A stretch of DNA of 64,000 nt from Gambelia wislizenii (Eukaryota; Chordata; Lepidosauria; Squamata; Crotaphytidae). Below are positions 11,429-22,775 of the stretch, piece after piece. Under the pieces are notes generated by a model. That model ran no database searches and was not told where the DNA came from. It was given only the letters and a program-made list of their open reading frames with translations. The position numbers and the translations under genes are program-made. How positions within the stretch are numbered: position 1 is the stretch's first letter; every line of letters begins with the position of its first letter. Location: positions 246,674,645-246,738,644 of the forward strand of contig JAUMIR010000005.1 of NCBI GenBank assembly GCA_030847615.1, in the 5' to 3' direction.

Positions 11429-12499
11429 AACGAGGAAGGAAATACTGGGAGCTACTTCATGTAGTCTCTAAGTCTCATTTTTGTCTGATTTCTGGCCAAA
11501 ATTGGAACCATGCAGCCCACTACTGGGGCAAAAATACCTCTCCTCCACTTGTTGCCTACCCCTGCTGCAGGCATTTCTTGTTGTTCCATATGATGTATAC
11601 CCTAGAAGGCTTCCAAACAATGCCCCATGAATACAGGGAAGGCTGATAGTGATAATGGGATAGTTTGTCACATGTGCAACTAAACAAAGATGAACCAATA
11701 GATTTTCTAACAATTATATAAAATGCCAGTTGCATCCATTCTCTATCAGATTAATATAACAACTTGAACAATGGTTTAAAACAATTTCTTGGTGTTTGTT
11801 AGTTACTCTGATTTAAAAAGCCATAAACATTTAAATGTAGTTCAAAACACAACAAAAGAACTATCTTTCTTGCTTTTCAGCTTTTCCTAAAAAGAGATTG
11901 TAGAAAAAAGGGAATGGATTTATTATCATTTTGGTGTATTGCTGAATTAAACTAAAACAAAAACAAAAAACAAACAACAACTCCCAAATAAAATAAGTTG
12001 TTTGTTGAACTTGGCCCATCTCAACCAGAAGAAAGGTTTTGATCATTAAAATAATGACTGTTCTAGGCAGGAATAAAGAAACCTGTTTGCCACTGTGATA
12101 TTACCAATTGCCCTCATTCATAGTTGATCCGACTATGTCATATAAACAAACACATGTGCACATGCTCCCCCTGACACTTTGCAGAGACTTGTTGCAAACA
12201 CAGCAGATCATTCACTGCAGTCCAGCAAAATGAGGAAGTTGGCTCACTGTTTAAAAATGGCAAAGAAATAAGTTTTATTTTACCATAAATATTTATAGAT
12301 AAATTATGTTATACCCCCAGCATTGTACTAGCAGACATTTTCCAATAGCAGTAGTGGGAAAAGAGAAAGATTGATGTTTTTCTGTTAATGAGCTGCTAAT
12401 GAAACTAAAAGGTTTGGGAAACTAGATGCAATGTAGGTTTCTTCATGTTTTAATGGCATATGATGGGACATGTGATGGGTAAAATATGTGTCTGTGTCT
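11429..12499. other. No gene recognised
   Basis: AT-rich sequence without a convincing ORF or a repeat family I can name. Confidence 0.45.
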
Positions 12500-12740
12500 T
12501 TAAGCTGACTGTTAAGTTATGGCAATCCCATTAATTTTCCATAGTGTTTTCTTAGGCAAGGAATACTCAGAGGTGCTTTTGCCAGTTCCTTCCTCTGAAA
12601 TGTAACTTGTAGCACCTGGTATTCATTGGCAGTCTCCATCCAAGTACTAACAAGGGCTCACCCTGCTTAGCTTCCAAGACCAAACAGGAGCTGGTGCCTT
12701 TTGGAGCACATAGTCTCCAGCATTTAACAGGTGAAAACTG
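12500..12740 (-). repeat. 5S-rRNA-derived SINE
   Basis: Read on the minus strand, the head matches 5S rRNA internal-promoter text (AAGCTAAGCAGGGTGAGCC, TTAGTACTTGGATGGAGACTGCC). The body and tail (CTCTGAGTATTCCTTGCCTAAG) match the other 5S SINEs here at 48111, 48775 and 54055. Substitutions and a missing G in the box C area show age. Confidence 0.85.
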
Positions 12741-13004
12741 GAACGTGTGGCAAAGCAACATCAGAGTTTTGGAATAAGTTATTTATGAAGAACACAAAAG
12801 CTAAGGAGAGGCTGCTGCAGTTTGTTTTTACCAAGTCTACATAGAAGGGCAATATTCTCCTCTCTTCTCCCCATGCTAGGTTAATTGAGTGCAAACTACT
12901 TTCACATTCTGAACTCAGTTTGCAACAATCTGAGGTAAATTGAGGACAAGGGGGGGAACACAGAAGAGAGAAACTGGAATGTTTTAAAAGCAGCTGGAAA
13001 AAGT
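12741..13004. other. No gene recognised
   Basis: Unassigned sequence between a 5S SINE and the 3' edge of a CR1 fragment. Confidence 0.4.
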
Positions 13005-13503
13005 GGGATCCCAGAACCTCTCCTGTTCTCCAGGAATTCTCAAAGATTATTGCCAGTGGTTCTGAGATTACTTCTGCCAGTTCTTTTAATACCCTTGGAT
13101 GAAGTTCATCTGGCCCTGGAGACTTGAACTAATTTATACTGGCCAGGTATTCCTGAGCAGGCACTTTACCTATTCTGTGCTGCATTTCCCCTACTGTATC
13201 ATCTGCTCCATTTCCCCCAAGTTCAGCACTGTTCTCCTTTTGGGAGATGACTAAGCAGAAGAAATTGTTGAGTAGCTCTGCCTATTCTCTGTCCCTGTTA
13301 GCATTTCACCATCTTTTCCATGCAGCGGCTCTACCATTCCCTTGTTTTTTCTTTTGCTACGGACATATAAAAAACACCCCTTTTATTGTTTTTAAACTCT
13401 CTAGCAAGACTGAGCTCCATCTTGCTTTTGCTTTCCTGATTTTTACCCCTACACAAGCTGGCTATTTGTTTGAATTCTTCTTTGGTGATTTACCCCTTTT
13501 TTC
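13005..13503 (-). pseudogene. CR1 LINE fragment, linker and start of RT
   Basis: On the minus strand the text near 13000-13110 reads PDELHPRVLKELAEVISEPLAIIFENSWRTGEV in pieces, the segment just before the RT core of CR1 ORF2. It is the downstream half of the CR1 whose endonuclease half lies at 16559-17428; the two halves are separated by the LINE insertion at 13513-16549. The RT core itself is not present, so the 3' part was lost. Confidence 0.75.
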
Positions 13504-13512
13504 ATTTCTTGT
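13504..13512. repeat. Target-site duplication, left copy
   Basis: ATTTCTTGT at 13504-13512 is repeated at 16550-16558, directly bordering the LINE. Confidence 0.88.
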
Positions 13513-16500
13513 CTCTCTCTGGCTTTTCTTCGCAAACGAAGATTCAGGAAGGACTCGTCCCGCGCTTTCTGCAAGCGCGCTGATGACTAAAAAGGCCAAT
13601 CCGAGATAAACAAGTCCGGTTGCAAAAAGCACAGCAGAAAGTCTCCTTGGGTGATGTTTTTGGGATTCTTTCTGCGTTGTCGTTTCTCTTCAAGACTTGT
13701 TCGTTGTGAGTTCTCAAATAAGGCTGCAGCATTGTGGATAGTGCGTCTCCATGCCTCCCGATGTGAGGCCAGGGCGGACCACTGTTGATGATCAATTTGG
13801 CCAAGCCTGAGATGTTGTTTCAGAGAGTCTTTGTATCGCTTTTTTGGAGCACCCCTCTTATGCTGACCCGTGGCGAGTTCACCGTAGAGTAGTATTTTTG
13901 GGAGGCGATGGTCCTCCATCCTAGAAACGTGCCCTGCCCAGCGCAGCTGCGTTCTGAATATCATGGCCTCCATGCTGGTGATCCCTCCTTGCTCAAGGAT
14001 AGCAACATTCGTCACATAGTCAGTCCAGTGTATATTTAGGATTGTGCGTAGACAGCGCTGATGAAAGCGCTCGAGGAGTCGTAGGTGGTGGCGATAGGTG
14101 ACCCATGTTTCAGATACATAAAGGAGGATAGACAGTACGATGGCTCTATACACACTGATTTTTGTGCTTTGCCTCAGGTGTGTATTGCTCCAGACTCTTT
14201 TGTGAAGTCTTCCAAATGCACTATATGCCTTTGCTAATCTGTGATCGATCTCTTTGTCAATCTTGGCATCTGAGGAAATGATGCTTCCCAGGTAGGTGAA
14301 CTGCTGAATGGACTTGAACACAGATTTGCCGACAGCAATGTGGGGATGGTGGTGTTCGTCCTGTGGTGCAGGTTGGTAAAGAACTTCTGTTTTCTTCAGG
14401 TTGACTTCTAGCCCAAACAGCTCTGCAGCTGTTGCAAAGCAGGACGTCAGGCGCTGCAGAGCTGCTTCTGTGTGGGCAACAAGGGCAGCATCATCGGCGA
14501 AGAGCAGCTCACAGACTAGATAGTTTAGAGTCTTAATGTGAGCCCTCAGACGGCTTAAGTTAAACAAGCTACCATCAGTACGGTAGCGTATATAGATGCC
14601 GTCGTCTTCTTCAAGCTCTGCCATAGCCTTTTGGAGCATCATGCTAAAGAAGATTGCAAATAAAATTGGTGCAAGAACACAACCTTGCTTCACTCCATTA
14701 GTTATTAGAAAGGGCTCTGAAAGAGCATCGCCATATCTGACTTGACCGCGCTGGCCCTCGTGTAGCAAGATAATCATTTTAAGGAATTTGGGGGGACATC
14801 CTAGTCTTTCCAGGGTCGGCCACAGACCTTTTCTACTTACAGTGTCGAAGGCTTTGGTGAGGTTGACAAATGTTACATAGAGACCCTTGTTCTGCTCCCT
14901 ACATTTTTCTTGCAGTTGTCTAAGGGCAAATACCATGTCTGTAGTACTCCTATTGGCTCTGAAGCCACATTGGCTTTCAGGGAGAAGTTCTTCTGCAATA
15001 GCAGGAACTAATCTGTTCAGGAGTATCCTTGCAAGGATTTTTCCAGCAATAGAGAGCAGTGTTATGCCTCGATAGTTTGAGCAGTCGGGATTTTGCTCCT
15101 TTTTTCTTGTACAGGGTGATGATGACTGCATCTCGGAGGTCTGATGGCAGTTCCCCTTTTTCCCAGCAATTCACAAGGAATTTGTGGAATTTTTCATGGA
15201 GTGCATGACCTCCGTGTTTCCAAACTTCAGGTGGGATTCCATCAATCCCAGCTGCCTTGCCGTTTTTCATCTGCTGTATGGCCTTAAGGGTCTCTTCCAA
15301 AGTGGGAGCTATGTCCAATTCATTTTTCATTGGTTTTTGTATCATATGTTGGATAGCTGAGCCTTGGACTACTCGGTTGGCGCTAAAGAGACTTTGAAAA
15401 TGTTCCGCCCAACGATTCAGGATGGAGGCTTTATCAGTCATTAATGTTTGACCATCTGTACTGTATAAGGAGCTTTGGACCTGATAACTAGGTCCAAACA
15501 CTGCTTTAAGAGCTTCATAAAATCCTCTATGATCACCCAGATCTGCACAGCGTTGTGTCTTTTCTGCTATATTGATCCACCACTTTTTCTGCATGTCTCG
15601 GAGTTTTTGTTGTAGTTTACTACATGTGAGGCGGAAAGCTGCTTTTCTTACATGGCACGTTGGCTGGGCGAGGTATGCCTGGTGAGCAGCTCTCTTCTTT
15701 GCCAACAGCTCCTGGATCTCTTGGTTGTTTTCATCAAACCAGTCTTGATTTTTCTTGTGGGAGAACCCGAGGGATTCTTCTGCAGACTGGAGGACACTGT
15801 TTTTGATATGTTGCCAAAGCACTGTAGGAGAAGGATCTGTAGGATGGTCTTCAAGTTTCGTTTGTAGATTTGCCTGGAAGTTGTCTCTCATGGTAGCTTG
15901 TTGAAGATTGTTGACTTGGAGTCTCTTCTTTAAGATGCCACCCCTCTTAGGTTTGAACTTAAGATGAAGATTTAGTTTACATCTGACGAGGCGATGATCT
16001 GTTTGGCATTCTGCACTGGGCATCACTCGGGTATGACGGACATCACGAATGTCTCTCTGACGGACTAGAACGTAGTCAATGAGGTGCCAGTGTTTGGATC
16101 GGGGATGCATCCAGGTTGTCTTCAAGCTATCTTTCTGCTGAAAGATAGTGTTTGTAATAGTCAGCTGTTGTTCTGCACAGAACTCTAGCAAGAGGCGTCC
16201 GTTATCATTGCAATTTCCAACACCATGCTTGCCTAAGACACCTTCCCAGGCTTCGGAGTTCTTTCCTACTCTGGCATTGAAGTCACCAAGGATAATAATT
16301 TTATCTTCTACCTGTTGGCAAGGTTTCGAGTTTGGAGGCAATGGAGTTTTTAATCATAAAGCCTACTCCTCTCCATTGACGCCCCCTTGTCATGGGAGAG
16401 AGGCTTGGGTACCCTAATGATGTTTTGAGCTATGCTGGCGGTGGCATAATAGCCACTGGGTAGGGTCTCCCATGCCAGACAGGTCAAAACCGAAGGGTCT

Positions 16501-16549
16501 GACAAAGAGCGTCAAAGGGCAGGATGGGCTCTCTAGCCTTGTGGCAAAA
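13513..16549 (-). mobile_element. APE-type non-LTR retrotransposon (LINE), inserted in CR1
   Basis: About 3.04 kb on the minus strand, bounded by a perfect 9-bp direct repeat (ATTTCTTGT). The coding strand ends in a short GA repeat next to the target duplication. An AP-type endonuclease, an RT and a C-terminal Cys/His finger can be read. The clade is not settled by eye: the finger and RT resemble a widespread family that I cannot place with certainty among RTE, L2 and Ingi/Vingi. The element interrupts an older CR1 of the same orientation, so it is the younger of the two. Confidence 0.88.
13587..16341 (-). pseudogene. LINE ORF: endonuclease (partial), reverse transcriptase, zinc finger
   Basis: Minus-strand coding text in order: the second half of an AP endonuclease ([35 protein letters not shown]) from about 16300; a linker; RT with [60 protein letters not shown] and the FADD box (ELLFADDAALVAH, near 14495); then a thumb/C-terminal region (WAGHVSRMEDHRLPK). 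A finger C-x2-C-x12-H-x3-C (CAFCNRTCLSRIGLFSHQRAC in pieces) lies in another frame near 13590-13680. The ORF has a frameshift near 15080, one before the finger, and an apparent internal deletion near 16320, where KLETLP runs straight into the middle of the endonuclease. It is therefore not functional. Confidence 0.85.
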
Positions 16550-16558
16550 TTTCTTGTA
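16550..16558. repeat. Target-site duplication, right copy
   Basis: Second ATTTCTTGT; see 13504-13512. Confidence 0.88.
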
Positions 16559-17428
16559 TATGCTTCCTTTTAAGTTTTAGTTCAGTTGAAAGTTCTTTAG
16601 ACATTCATACTGGTTTCTTTAGACACCTGCCATTTTCCCTCCTTATTGGAACTGTTTGAATTTGTGCCTTCAATTTCTCACTTTTTAGAAACTCTAATCC
16701 ATCATGTACTCCCTTCTCTTTTAGTATTGCTGACCATGGGATCACCCCCAGTAATTCCCTAAGTTTTTTGAAGTCAGCTTTCTTAAAGTCTAGAAGGCAT
16801 GTCTGACTACACTTGGCTTCCCCTTTCCTCTGTATCACAAACTCCAGGAGAACATGGTCACTCCCTGCCAAGGATCCCATCATTTCCACCCCATTAACTA
16901 GAGCATCTCTATTGGTTAGGATCAGATTTAAAATAGCTGACCCCTTGTTTGCCTCTTCTACTTTCTGGAGAATGAAATTGTCTGCAAGCCCAGTGAGGAA
17001 TTTGTTGGACCTTAATTTTTTTTTTAAGAGTTGGACTTCCAGCAAATATCAGGATAGTTAAAAACTCCCATTATTACTACATCTCTCCTGTCTGAATGTA
17101 CAGTCATCTCTTCTAGGAAGGCCCCTCTTATGCTCAGTTTGGATTGGAGGTGTGTAGTAGACCCCTACAATGACATCTCTGCTGTTTCTCTCCCTTTTGA
17201 TTTTTACCCAGATGCTCTCAATCTGGCTCCCAGGATTTAAGTCATGGTTCTGTTCACAGGTGTACACATCTTTAATATATAATGCTATTCCACCACCCTT
17301 CCTGTTTGGTCTGTTTCTCTGAAATAGGTTATACCACTCTATTACCACATTCCAATTATGAGACTCATCCCACCAGGTTTCAGTGGTGCCTATTAAATCA
17401 TATTTGCTTTGCTGTGCTAAGAGTTCAG
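16559..17428 (-). pseudogene. CR1 LINE fragment, AP endonuclease part
   Basis: Minus-strand frames at 17420-17058 and 17045-16605 read CR1 ORF2 endonuclease text: TTETWWDESH, RKGGGIALYIKD, SIWVKIKRERN, VGVYYTPP, then LADNFILQKVEEANKGSAILNLILTN and GSDHVLLEFVIQRKG. A frameshift separates the two. It continues into 13005-13503 once the nested LINE is removed. Its 5' side stops at the DIRS terminus at about 17429. Confidence 0.85.
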
Positions 17429-17686
17429 GTTCTCGAATGTTTCAAACGGTGCACTGCACAGGCACAGTAAGATCCATTTTAGTGAATTCACAGATGACCA
17501 CTCACAGAATCATAGAATCATAGAATTGTAGAGTTAGAAGATACCATGAGGGCCATCCAGTCCAATCCCCTGCCGTGCAGGAAATCTTGATCAAAGCAAC
17601 CCCAACAGATGGCAATCTAGCCTCTGTTTAAAGACATCCAAGGAAATAGACTCGAAGAACTACAGTTACAGGTAAGCAACTTGTCC
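17429..17686 (+). mobile_element. Lone right terminus of a subfamily B DIRS element, split by CR1
   Basis: 17431-17503 and 17650-17686 together match the right ends of D4 (61190-61305) and D5 (63815-63913): GCACTGCACAGGCACAG, GTGAATTCACAGATGACCACTC, then CGAAGAACTACAGTTACAGGTAAGCAACTTGTCC in pieces. No internal coding sequence accompanies it. A CR1 3' end lies between the two halves. Confidence 0.85.
17504..17649 (-). mobile_element. CR1 3' end inserted in DIRS terminus
   Basis: Starts with repeated ATCATAGA (the CR1 TCTATGAT 3' tail, reversed) and continues GCCATCCAGTCCAAT and GGCAATCTAGCCTCTGTTTA. ACTC flanks it at 17500-17503 and 17650-17653, which may be a 4-bp target duplication. Confidence 0.88.
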
Positions 17687-18627
17687 TTTCTAATTCACAT
17701 AGGTGTATTTTAAATAAAGCCATTCAAGTTGCAACATAAGAGTTTGAAAAATAATTTTTGTATGATGAGTGAAATTTAGACAGCTCTTGTTATAGTTAGT
17801 ATCATAATTATGTGAAAGAGGGAATCAGCTTCTGTTTTCTTTTTCATGGTCTCTTTATGGTCTTACCCTGAGAACTGTGTATGTATAAACCAGCCACAAA
17901 ACTGGTATGTTACAGCATCTCTCTAGCCAGTTTATTATCCTCAGGTCCTGGATTGATCCTCCCCATCAGGTTAGTAATTGGGTTCTCCTAAAGGATTATA
18001 AAAGGACTTTCAGTTAAACGTTGCTTGTGCTACAATGTATTTCTGTATCCTTGGTTTATGCTTTTGACTTTCACCTGCTTGTTGATTTGTCCTTATAAAC
18101 CCCTCGGTGGACTACTGGTTTCATCTTGTTGATCCCTGACTTGTCTCAAACTGCTACCCATGATCTGGTCCCAGATTGTTTGGAACTTTATAAGTCAAAA
18201 TAAGCTGAAATGGTCCTCAAGACAAGTCAGCAATCAAATGTAATGGAACAGTGTTGAAGTTATAGGCTCCATTGGGTGAAATTTAGTTACTGTATTGGCT
18301 GCCATATTCTGACCCAGGTTAAGTTTCCAAACAATCTTCAAAGAAAGTTCTATGTACAGTATATTACAGTAATGTGGAAGCTACTAGATTTCCATCATCT
18401 TTCATTGTTTGATTCTTTGTGTCATCTTTATCTCCTGAAAGTTACTTATTAATTAATACCTAATTACATAGATGGTAAAAATTAATGTGGCTTTCAACTT
18501 GTTCAGAACAGAAAAAGTATTAAAAATGCTTGCCCTTATAATGAAGCAAGGGGTGAAATAACATCTTTTGGCCCAATATTGTTGCCAAGCAGCTAAAACC
18601 TTTGCCTAGTGACTGCACGATTACAGA
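17687..18627. other. No gene recognised
   Basis: AT-rich unassigned sequence. Confidence 0.45.
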
Positions 18628-19142
18628 TAAAATCATAGAGTTGGAAGAGACCACAAAACCCCCTACCATGCAGAAATACACAATGAAAGCACTCCTGACA
18701 GATGGCCATCCCGCCTGTGTTTAAAAACCTCCAAAGAAAACTCCACTGCACTCCGAGGTGGCATATTCCATTGTTGAATAGCTCTTACTGTCAGGAAGTT
18801 CTTCCTAATGTTTAGATGGAATCTCTTTTCATGTACAGTAGTTTGAATCCATTGCTCAGTGTCATAGTCTCTGGGGCAGCAGAAAACAAGCTTGCACCTT
18901 CTTCAATATGACACCCTTTCAGATATGTAAGCATGGCTCTCGTGTCCCCTCTTAACCTTCTCTTCTCCAGGCTGAACATACCCAGCTCCCTAAGCCGCTC
19001 CTCATAGGGCATGGCTTCCATACCTTTCACATTTTTGGTTGCCCTCTTGTGGACATGTTCCAGCTTGTCAATATCCTTCTTGAATTGTGGTGCCCAGAAC
19101 TGGGTATAGTATTCCAGGTGAGGTCTGACCAAAGAAGAATAG
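18628..19142 (-). mobile_element. CR1 3' fragment
   Basis: Minus-strand frame 19132-18812 reads the C-terminus of CR1 ORF2: [54 protein letters not shown]. The 3' end faces 18628. It is more diverged than the copies at 22776 and 29850. Confidence 0.88.
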
Positions 19143-22069
19143 AGGGTATGAGTGTAGAGGTAAAATTAGGAAGTTTTCAGCATAATTCCAAAAGAAGGAA
19201 TAGGCAATATTCCAAGAGTTACTTCTTTTTCTGTTGAGACTTGATCAAGGATGGAAGGGAGAAGAAGAGCTGTAGTGCCAGCTCATCTCAGCTTCCTGAG
19301 GGTAATGGTGGTAGATGAAACCTTTAGAGATATAAGGAGCCTATAAGTGTCTAGCTAAATGCAACTAGTCTGTTTTGTCTGTATGTGTCTAAAGGACTCT
19401 GGCTAGCAGATACATTCTTATTTTCTGTAACTCTAAAATGTCTTTCTGAGAAGCAATTTCTTATGTTCTTACAGTTTTTGGTAGGCATTGATTAATCTTG
19501 TACCAAATATATTTACTTCCTTTTTAATAAAATGTAATTTTTAAAGGCTGGAATAATTTATTGTGTTTTGAGAGAAAGGCTTTGTGCACCTCTCAACTGC
19601 AGTTTGAACTACCATGGGAACTCAAATTCTGGGATTACAGCTGATTTGAACAGCTGGGGAATCTGAACTTCCTTTTTCCAGGAAAGGGGCTAGAGAGCCA
19701 CCTTCCAGGAGAAGACTCCCAATGCTTCACTGTGAATCACACAGGAGGAAGTCTTACATTTGTAGTGGCAGCAGCAGAGTTAAGTTCAAATCAAAGGAGC
19801 CAAGGGATTGAGAGTCATTTTTTAGGCCACTACCTTCTGCACCCAAAGAGCAGGATGTCAGGGATTAATTAGCCTTGCCAGTTCATATAATATACTCTCT
19901 TATTTCTGAATACTTGAGGATTGGAAATTAGTAATTCATAATTTAAATGAAACATGGTTTCTCAGAAATTTGCCCAACCTGTCTGTATTGCAGTAGTTTA
20001 GAGTCCTTGGGTCTATTAGTTTAATCCATAGGTTCTTCCAGGTGAATTGTACACAATATGTAGCTTGGTTCTTATAGCCTGCTTCATACCTGGTTTTACT
20101 TTAACAGATTCACATGTTTCAGTGTAATATAGTCTGTCATTATATCTCAAGCAGTCTTTTGTCTCTTTTGCATATATACATGTGTGCATTTGCATTTGTG
20201 TCATGCTAAGCTGAAAATATTGTTGAATGTCACCAGAAAGCTGGGGAAGTTCTCAATCAAAAATCTCGAAATAGAAACTAAAAAATATTTACATATGTTG
20301 TAAGGAAATGTGTTATTTCACTTCTGAAGCATGTTAGTTTGGTAACTGAATGGAAGTAATATTGAACATTCACTTGCCCACTAATTTATTTATTCATTTA
20401 TTTTGTAAATGCTACTTATCTTTTGGTCTCTGCATGACATCAATTAATTAGATGAGAGCACACTTTTCTCTTCAGTGTTAAATTATGTTTTAATTACACT
20501 GGTTGATTGCTTGTTGTATTTTTTTAAAAAGAGCAAGAAGCATAATGTACTGACATTTTCTTTTTTATTTATGATATTTATGTTCTCCTCCTTAGCAAAT
20601 CTGTGAGCAATTTGTGTGTTCATTATTTAGGGTACTAAATAAGCTGTTTCTTCTATAACTCATATTTGTGGGGAATCGGATCTTTATTCTGAAGAGCTGT
20701 TCACAAACATTTCATCTTGTGGTTGTTCAACCTGTCTCTCTTGAAGTTTTGTACAAGCAGTCTTCAAAACGTCAAATTATTTTTTCATTTCTTGTTCCTA
20801 CTAATGCTGTATGTGCTCTGCCAATGTCTTTCCATTCCCTTCTTCATACCCTTCAGTCTCATCCTCACTCACATCTGCTCCTTTTTTCTTGCAGGTCCTA
20901 TAATGGAGCAGCTTCTCCCTTTGTTTCTCTGTAAAGATTTGCTCAAAGAGGCAAGAAAATTAAAGCACCCTGATGTAACTTACCCCAGCATGCATTCAAA
21001 AGAGCATTACGCTACAGTGCACAATTGGTTGCCCCTTGTTCAGTTGAGTATTGTTCACCACGCAGTACCTGGAAGGTTGCCACAGGAGGCAAGCAGAACT
21101 TTCTGCAGGCACTCTGCAGTTATTAAAGCAGAAAGAGAACAAGCCCTGATTCATTATGTTTCGATGCATCAGCATCATTCTGCATATTAATAGCATCAAG
21201 TCTGGATCTTTTTCATTGTTATTCTTTATTTTCAGATTTTTCCATTGTATACCCCCCCCCCTAGTGTTCCCCCCCTCCTCCCAAGTATGGGAGCCAAAAT
21301 AGCATCATCTACGCACTGGAGGGGAAGTATCAGCAGGCTTGCAGAGGACTGAGCATTCTCAGTGGTCATGGAATGCTGCTTGACTGTTGGAAAGAAAGGA
21401 AAAACAGAAAATGAGTTAAGATGAATCAGAATAGAATTATTTGGCTGGCTTGGATCTTGAACAGGAGTAATCTTCATTGAAGAATATAAACGGGATCAAT
21501 ATTTTCCAAAGCATTGTTTCAAGATCTTCCTTACATCAAGAACCCTACTATGTTGGCTTATATGTGAAAACCAGTATCCTGGTTTGATATCCTTGCAAAG
21601 GATTAACAATAATTTAAGCAAACCATTATCTGCCAAGTTTCACTGCTGCAACAAATCATCATTCTTAACCAGGATGGAACCTTTAAAGTCTTTCCCTTGC
21701 ATGATTCTGAAACTTGTGTCATGCATATAACAGTAAACCATGGTTTTGTTATATCCATCACGTGCTAGATTAGAAGTGACTGGTTAGACATGAGTTAACT
21801 AGTAAGTTAATATTAATGCAATCATAAATGGAACTCAGAGTGTATTCCTGCTCCATGAGTTCCTATTCTGCCATTCTGGAGTAGGAGTTTGAGGTGGTGT
21901 TTGGGGCTGGGTGGTAGGTCAGGAGTGAGGATAAGATCATGGACTCCTTTATCTTTCCTTAGCACCCCCTGCCCTTTCACACTCTACTAAGCCTTTTATG
22001 CCTATATAGTACTAATGCAGATGCAGTTCATGAGAGTAAACCATTTTATAATCTTATGACATGCATGAG
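19143..22069. other. No gene recognised
   Basis: About 2.9 kb without an assignable feature. Frames at 20668-21190 are open for up to 157 codons but contain no domain I recognise; a TTTTTTCTTGCAG at 20882-20894 looks like a 3' splice site but no matching exon is evident. Around 19590-19670 there is text resembling a hAT-type MITE end (CTGGGATTACAGC), not defensible as a call. Confidence 0.4.
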
Positions 22070-22485
22070 GAGAGAATGGTCAATAGCTCAGTGGTAAAGT
22101 ACATGCTTTGCTTAAAAAAGAGCCCAGGTTCATTTCCTAGTATCTCCAGATAGGGCTAGGTAAGAGTCCTGCCTAACAGTTTGGAGAATTGCATCCATTC
22201 AGAATTGACAGTACAGTTGGCCCTCTGTATCCACAGATGCTGCACCCACAGATTCAACCATTCAGGGCTCGAAAATATTAAATAAATTAAAACATGCAAA
22301 CCTTAATTTTGCCATTTTATATAAGGGACATAATTTTACTACACTATTGTATATAATGGGACTTGAACATCCTTGGATTTTGATATTCATGGCAGGGGAA
22401 GGGAAGGGTCCTGGAACCAAACTCAGCGGATATAGCTAGATGGACCAATGCTCTCACTCAGTATAAGGTAGCACCCTAAATTCCT
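22070..22485 (+). repeat. tRNA-derived SINE interrupted by a MITE
   Basis: 22078-22145 has an A-box/B-box-like head (ATAGCTCAGTGGTAAAGTACATGC; CCAGGTTCATTTCC). The 3' part (CACTCAGTATAAGGTAGCA) resumes at about 22440. The 22212-22440 segment between them is a DNA-transposon derivative. Confidence 0.65.
22212..22440. mobile_element. Tigger-like MITE
   Basis: The left end reads TACAGTTGGCCCTCTGTATCC and the right end GGGTCCTGGAACCAAACTCAG..., the pattern of pogo/Tigger non-autonomous elements. The right end is degraded. It interrupts the SINE at 22070-22485. Confidence 0.65.
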
Positions 22486-22775
22486 GCTGCCTAATTCCCA
22501 CAGGCATCTCCTCCCACCCCCTGGATATTTAATACAAGCTGGTAGGACTTCAGTGGGCCAACTGTTTCCCTGTCTTCCATGTTCTTGGGATATGTGTGTC
22601 TTTCCCCCCAGCTGACATTCTACAATTCTGTCTCAAGTTGTTCTCCGCCATACTCTTAGGTGGTAATCACATATGTCATTTTGACTTCTGGTTTCTTTAG
22701 CCCTTCTACTTTCTTTTGTGCTCTCTCTGTCAGCAGCATTCTATAAGTTTACAGGTTCTTGCCAGATAGTTTTGG

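Noticed and set aside
20668..21190. Possible host exon after a pyrimidine tract and CAG
   Set aside because: No recognisable protein, no matching 5' splice site seen, and open frames of this size occur by chance here.
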